A DNA stretch of 15,342 nt, from NCBI GenBank assembly GCA_964480525.1, contig CAYZOV010000036.1:1-15342 (forward strand), read 5' to 3'. Both the position numbers and the translations under genes were made by a program. The DNA comes from JAAZZIT01 sp964480525. GTDB taxonomy: Bacteria > Bacillota > Clostridia > Oscillospirales > Ruminococcaceae. This document shows positions 14,456 to 15,342 of this stretch, in pieces (position 1 is the stretch's first letter; every line of letters begins with the position of its first letter). The notes below the pieces were generated by a model that saw nothing but the letters and a program-made list of their open reading frames with translations, was not told the DNA's origin and ran no database searches.

Positions 14456-14538
14456 ATGCGAAGCTAAAGCTTCGCATGGGAATTTTGCTCACCTCGTTAT
14501 ACTCGGTGTTTCGCTGTGCGAAACCGCAAAAGTTCCCA
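14456..14538. repeat. Hairpin-rich insert within a repeat module
   Basis: Relative to the other module A copies, this one carries about 83 extra bases. They contain a perfect hairpin (ATGCGAAGCT 14456-14465, loop AA, AGCTTCGCAT 14468-14477) and a second stem with arms at 14477-14488 (TGGGAATTTTGC) and 14526-14538, which nests TTTCGC/GCGAAA at 14509-14523. Confidence 0.6.
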
Positions 14539-14548
14539 GTTTGATGAA

Positions 14549-14845
14549 AGTTTAAAGTTTTAGTTTTTTGCAAACTTTAAAACTTCGTCAGAACATAAAA
14601 GTTTTTTTGAAAACGTGCCGTTTTAATTCATTCACACCGCACCGTGGTTTGTAGTGTGTAGCTGTAACTTAGCTGTTTAACCCCACTATCTCCCAAAGTC
14701 CGTCAGAAAATAAAAGTTTTCATCAATTCAGCTCGCAACACTTTTGTTATGTTTCCTACTTTGTTTTGCTCGCTGGCAAAATTTGAAATAGTTTAAAGTT
14801 TTAGTTTTTTGCAAACTTTAAAACTTCGTCAGAACATAAAAGTTT
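14549..14845. repeat. 56-bp identical direct repeat
   Basis: Positions 14549-14604 and 14790-14845 are identical over 56 bases. Each includes the GTTTAAAGTTTT hairpin and the CTTCGTCAGAACATAAAAG word. A diverged third copy of that word lies at 14699-14718. Confidence 0.9.
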
Positions 14846-14850
14846 CGGTC

Positions 14851-15262
14851 AAGCCTTTTCAAAGGCTTGCAGGGGGTTAAGTGGGGACAGCGTCCCCCTT
14901 ATCGCCGTCCGCAGACGGCGAAACACTCTATACAACTAAGCGTTTTTCGGGGGAGCAAAAACATAAGCCATTATGTTTTTGCGATGGGGGACTTTTCAAG
15001 TAAAAAGTCCCCCTACTTGCAAGGTTTAGCAAACTCCCCTCGCAAAATAGTCCGGTGGACTATTTTGCGACGTACAAAGTTTGACAGCTTTAAAAAGCTA
15101 GGCAAACTTTCTTGTCGGCAACTAAAGTTTGTCAGTAGGGGGCGTTGCCCCCTAAGTGACTTTGTTTAGACTAAAAGTTTGCTCTACGCCCAGTTGTTTT
15201 TGTAAAGTAACCAAAGTTCGTCCGTAGGAACTTCGTTCCTAGATTGGTTTTGCGTTAGCAAA
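14851..15262. repeat. Dense run of short perfect hairpins, no gene seen
   Basis: At least nine short-loop palindromes are packed in about 410 bases. They are at 14851-14868 (8 bp), 14883-14897 (6 bp), 14903-14920 (7 bp), 14955-14982 (12 bp, loop 4), 14986-15013 (11 bp, loop 6), 15041-15069 (13 bp, loop 3), 15076-15110 (nested 8 and 6 bp), 15137-15153 (7 bp, loop 3) and 15225-15241 (7 bp, loop 3). Most lack a following T-run, so they are not ordinary terminators. The open frame at 14867-15169 has no ribosome binding site and is built from these palindromes. Confidence 0.82.
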
Positions 15263-15307
15263 CACTTTTTTCTCAAAGGGGGAAACCTTCTTTGGGGAAG
15301 GAAAACT

Positions 15308-15330
15308 AAAAAAATCCCCCAAAATCGGGG
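15308..15330 (-). terminator. Possible terminator of a gene beyond the right edge
   Basis: On the minus strand, CCCC and GGGG flank a GATTTT loop and are followed by GATTTTTTT. The stem is short, so the call is tentative. It would serve a minus-strand gene outside the window. Confidence 0.4.
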
Positions 15331-15342
15331 CATTAGACAAGA

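Larger units (their letters stand above)
14378..14864. repeat. Right intergenic repeat island, inverted relative to the left one
   Basis: This gene-free stretch holds the modules found at 50-421 in reverse orientation. Read on the minus strand the order is A (14864-14720), B (14718-14637), C (about 14640-14607), then a second A (14604-14400) interrupted by a hairpin-rich insert (about 14456-14538). The A modules repeat with a period of 241 bases. Module A contains a hairpin made from GTTTTAAAGTTT and AAACTTTAAAC. The terminal motif at 14380-14406 (ACGTACCGTTTT, then CATCGATT) mirrors 412-432. Confidence 0.8.

Noticed and set aside
277..14864. Composite transposon bounded by inverted repeats
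   Set aside because: There is no transposase or integrase between the repeats, no target duplication is visible, and the contents include core genes such as rny. The repeats look like intergenic modules instead.
14867..15169. 100-residue open frame in the right island
   Set aside because: It runs through consecutive palindromes, lacks a start signal and resembles no family.
14378..15342. CRISPR array
   Set aside because: The repeats are few, unevenly spaced and of varied sequence, with no constant 25-40 base repeat and spacer pattern and no cas genes.

Overview
The window looks like chromosomal DNA of a low-to-mid GC Gram-positive anaerobe of the Clostridia, most likely an Oscillospiraceae/Ruminococcus-like lineage. 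The reasons are strong AAGGAG-type ribosome binding sites, consensus sigma-A promoters, RNase Y, an Rrf2 regulator, a cytidylate-kinase-like protein, and surface proteins with threonine-rich linkers. The lineage is inferred from gene content and sequence style, not from a marker gene.

Layout. (1) Positions 1-434 are a gene-free repeat island. (2) A lipoprotein polysaccharide deacetylase (minus) and RNase Y (plus) diverge from back-to-back promoters at 1301-1441. (3) A probable operon at 3223-5584 encodes an O-antigen-ligase-like membrane protein, a short DtxR/MntR-type metal regulator and a YkgJ-type cysteine-cluster protein. It ends at a terminator shared with a convergent NAD-dependent SDR epimerase (5622-6572, minus). 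(4) At 6907-9341 an MBOAT-fold membrane protein is followed by an acidic single-pass membrane protein with a threonine-rich tail. (5) At 9601-12254 lies a sulfur amino acid operon: O-acetylhomoserine sulfhydrylase, cysteine synthase and an Rrf2 regulator. It is driven by a perfect consensus promoter flanked by two palindromes. (6) A cytidylate-kinase-like gene converges on a DEDDh exonuclease carrying two zinc-ribbon-like repeats. (7) Positions 14378-15342 are a second gene-free island holding the same repeat family in opposite orientation, followed by a dense run of short perfect hairpins.

How the genes fit together. The deacetylase, ligase-like protein, epimerase and MBOAT pair all point to cell-envelope polysaccharide work. 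The metY-cysK-rrf2 cluster makes homocysteine and cysteine from sulfide, probably under its own regulator.

The best candidates for something undescribed are four. First, the MBOAT protein has lost both family histidines and its partner looks like a DHHW/AlgX-type protein lacking its hydrolase domain, which suggests a non-catalytic derivative of an O-acetylation system. Second, the exonuclease has a tandem pair of Cys4 modules with identical spacing. Third, the metY promoter carries a paired operator and a short leader ORF. Fourth, the inverted repeat islands bracket the gene block. None of these is proven from sequence alone.
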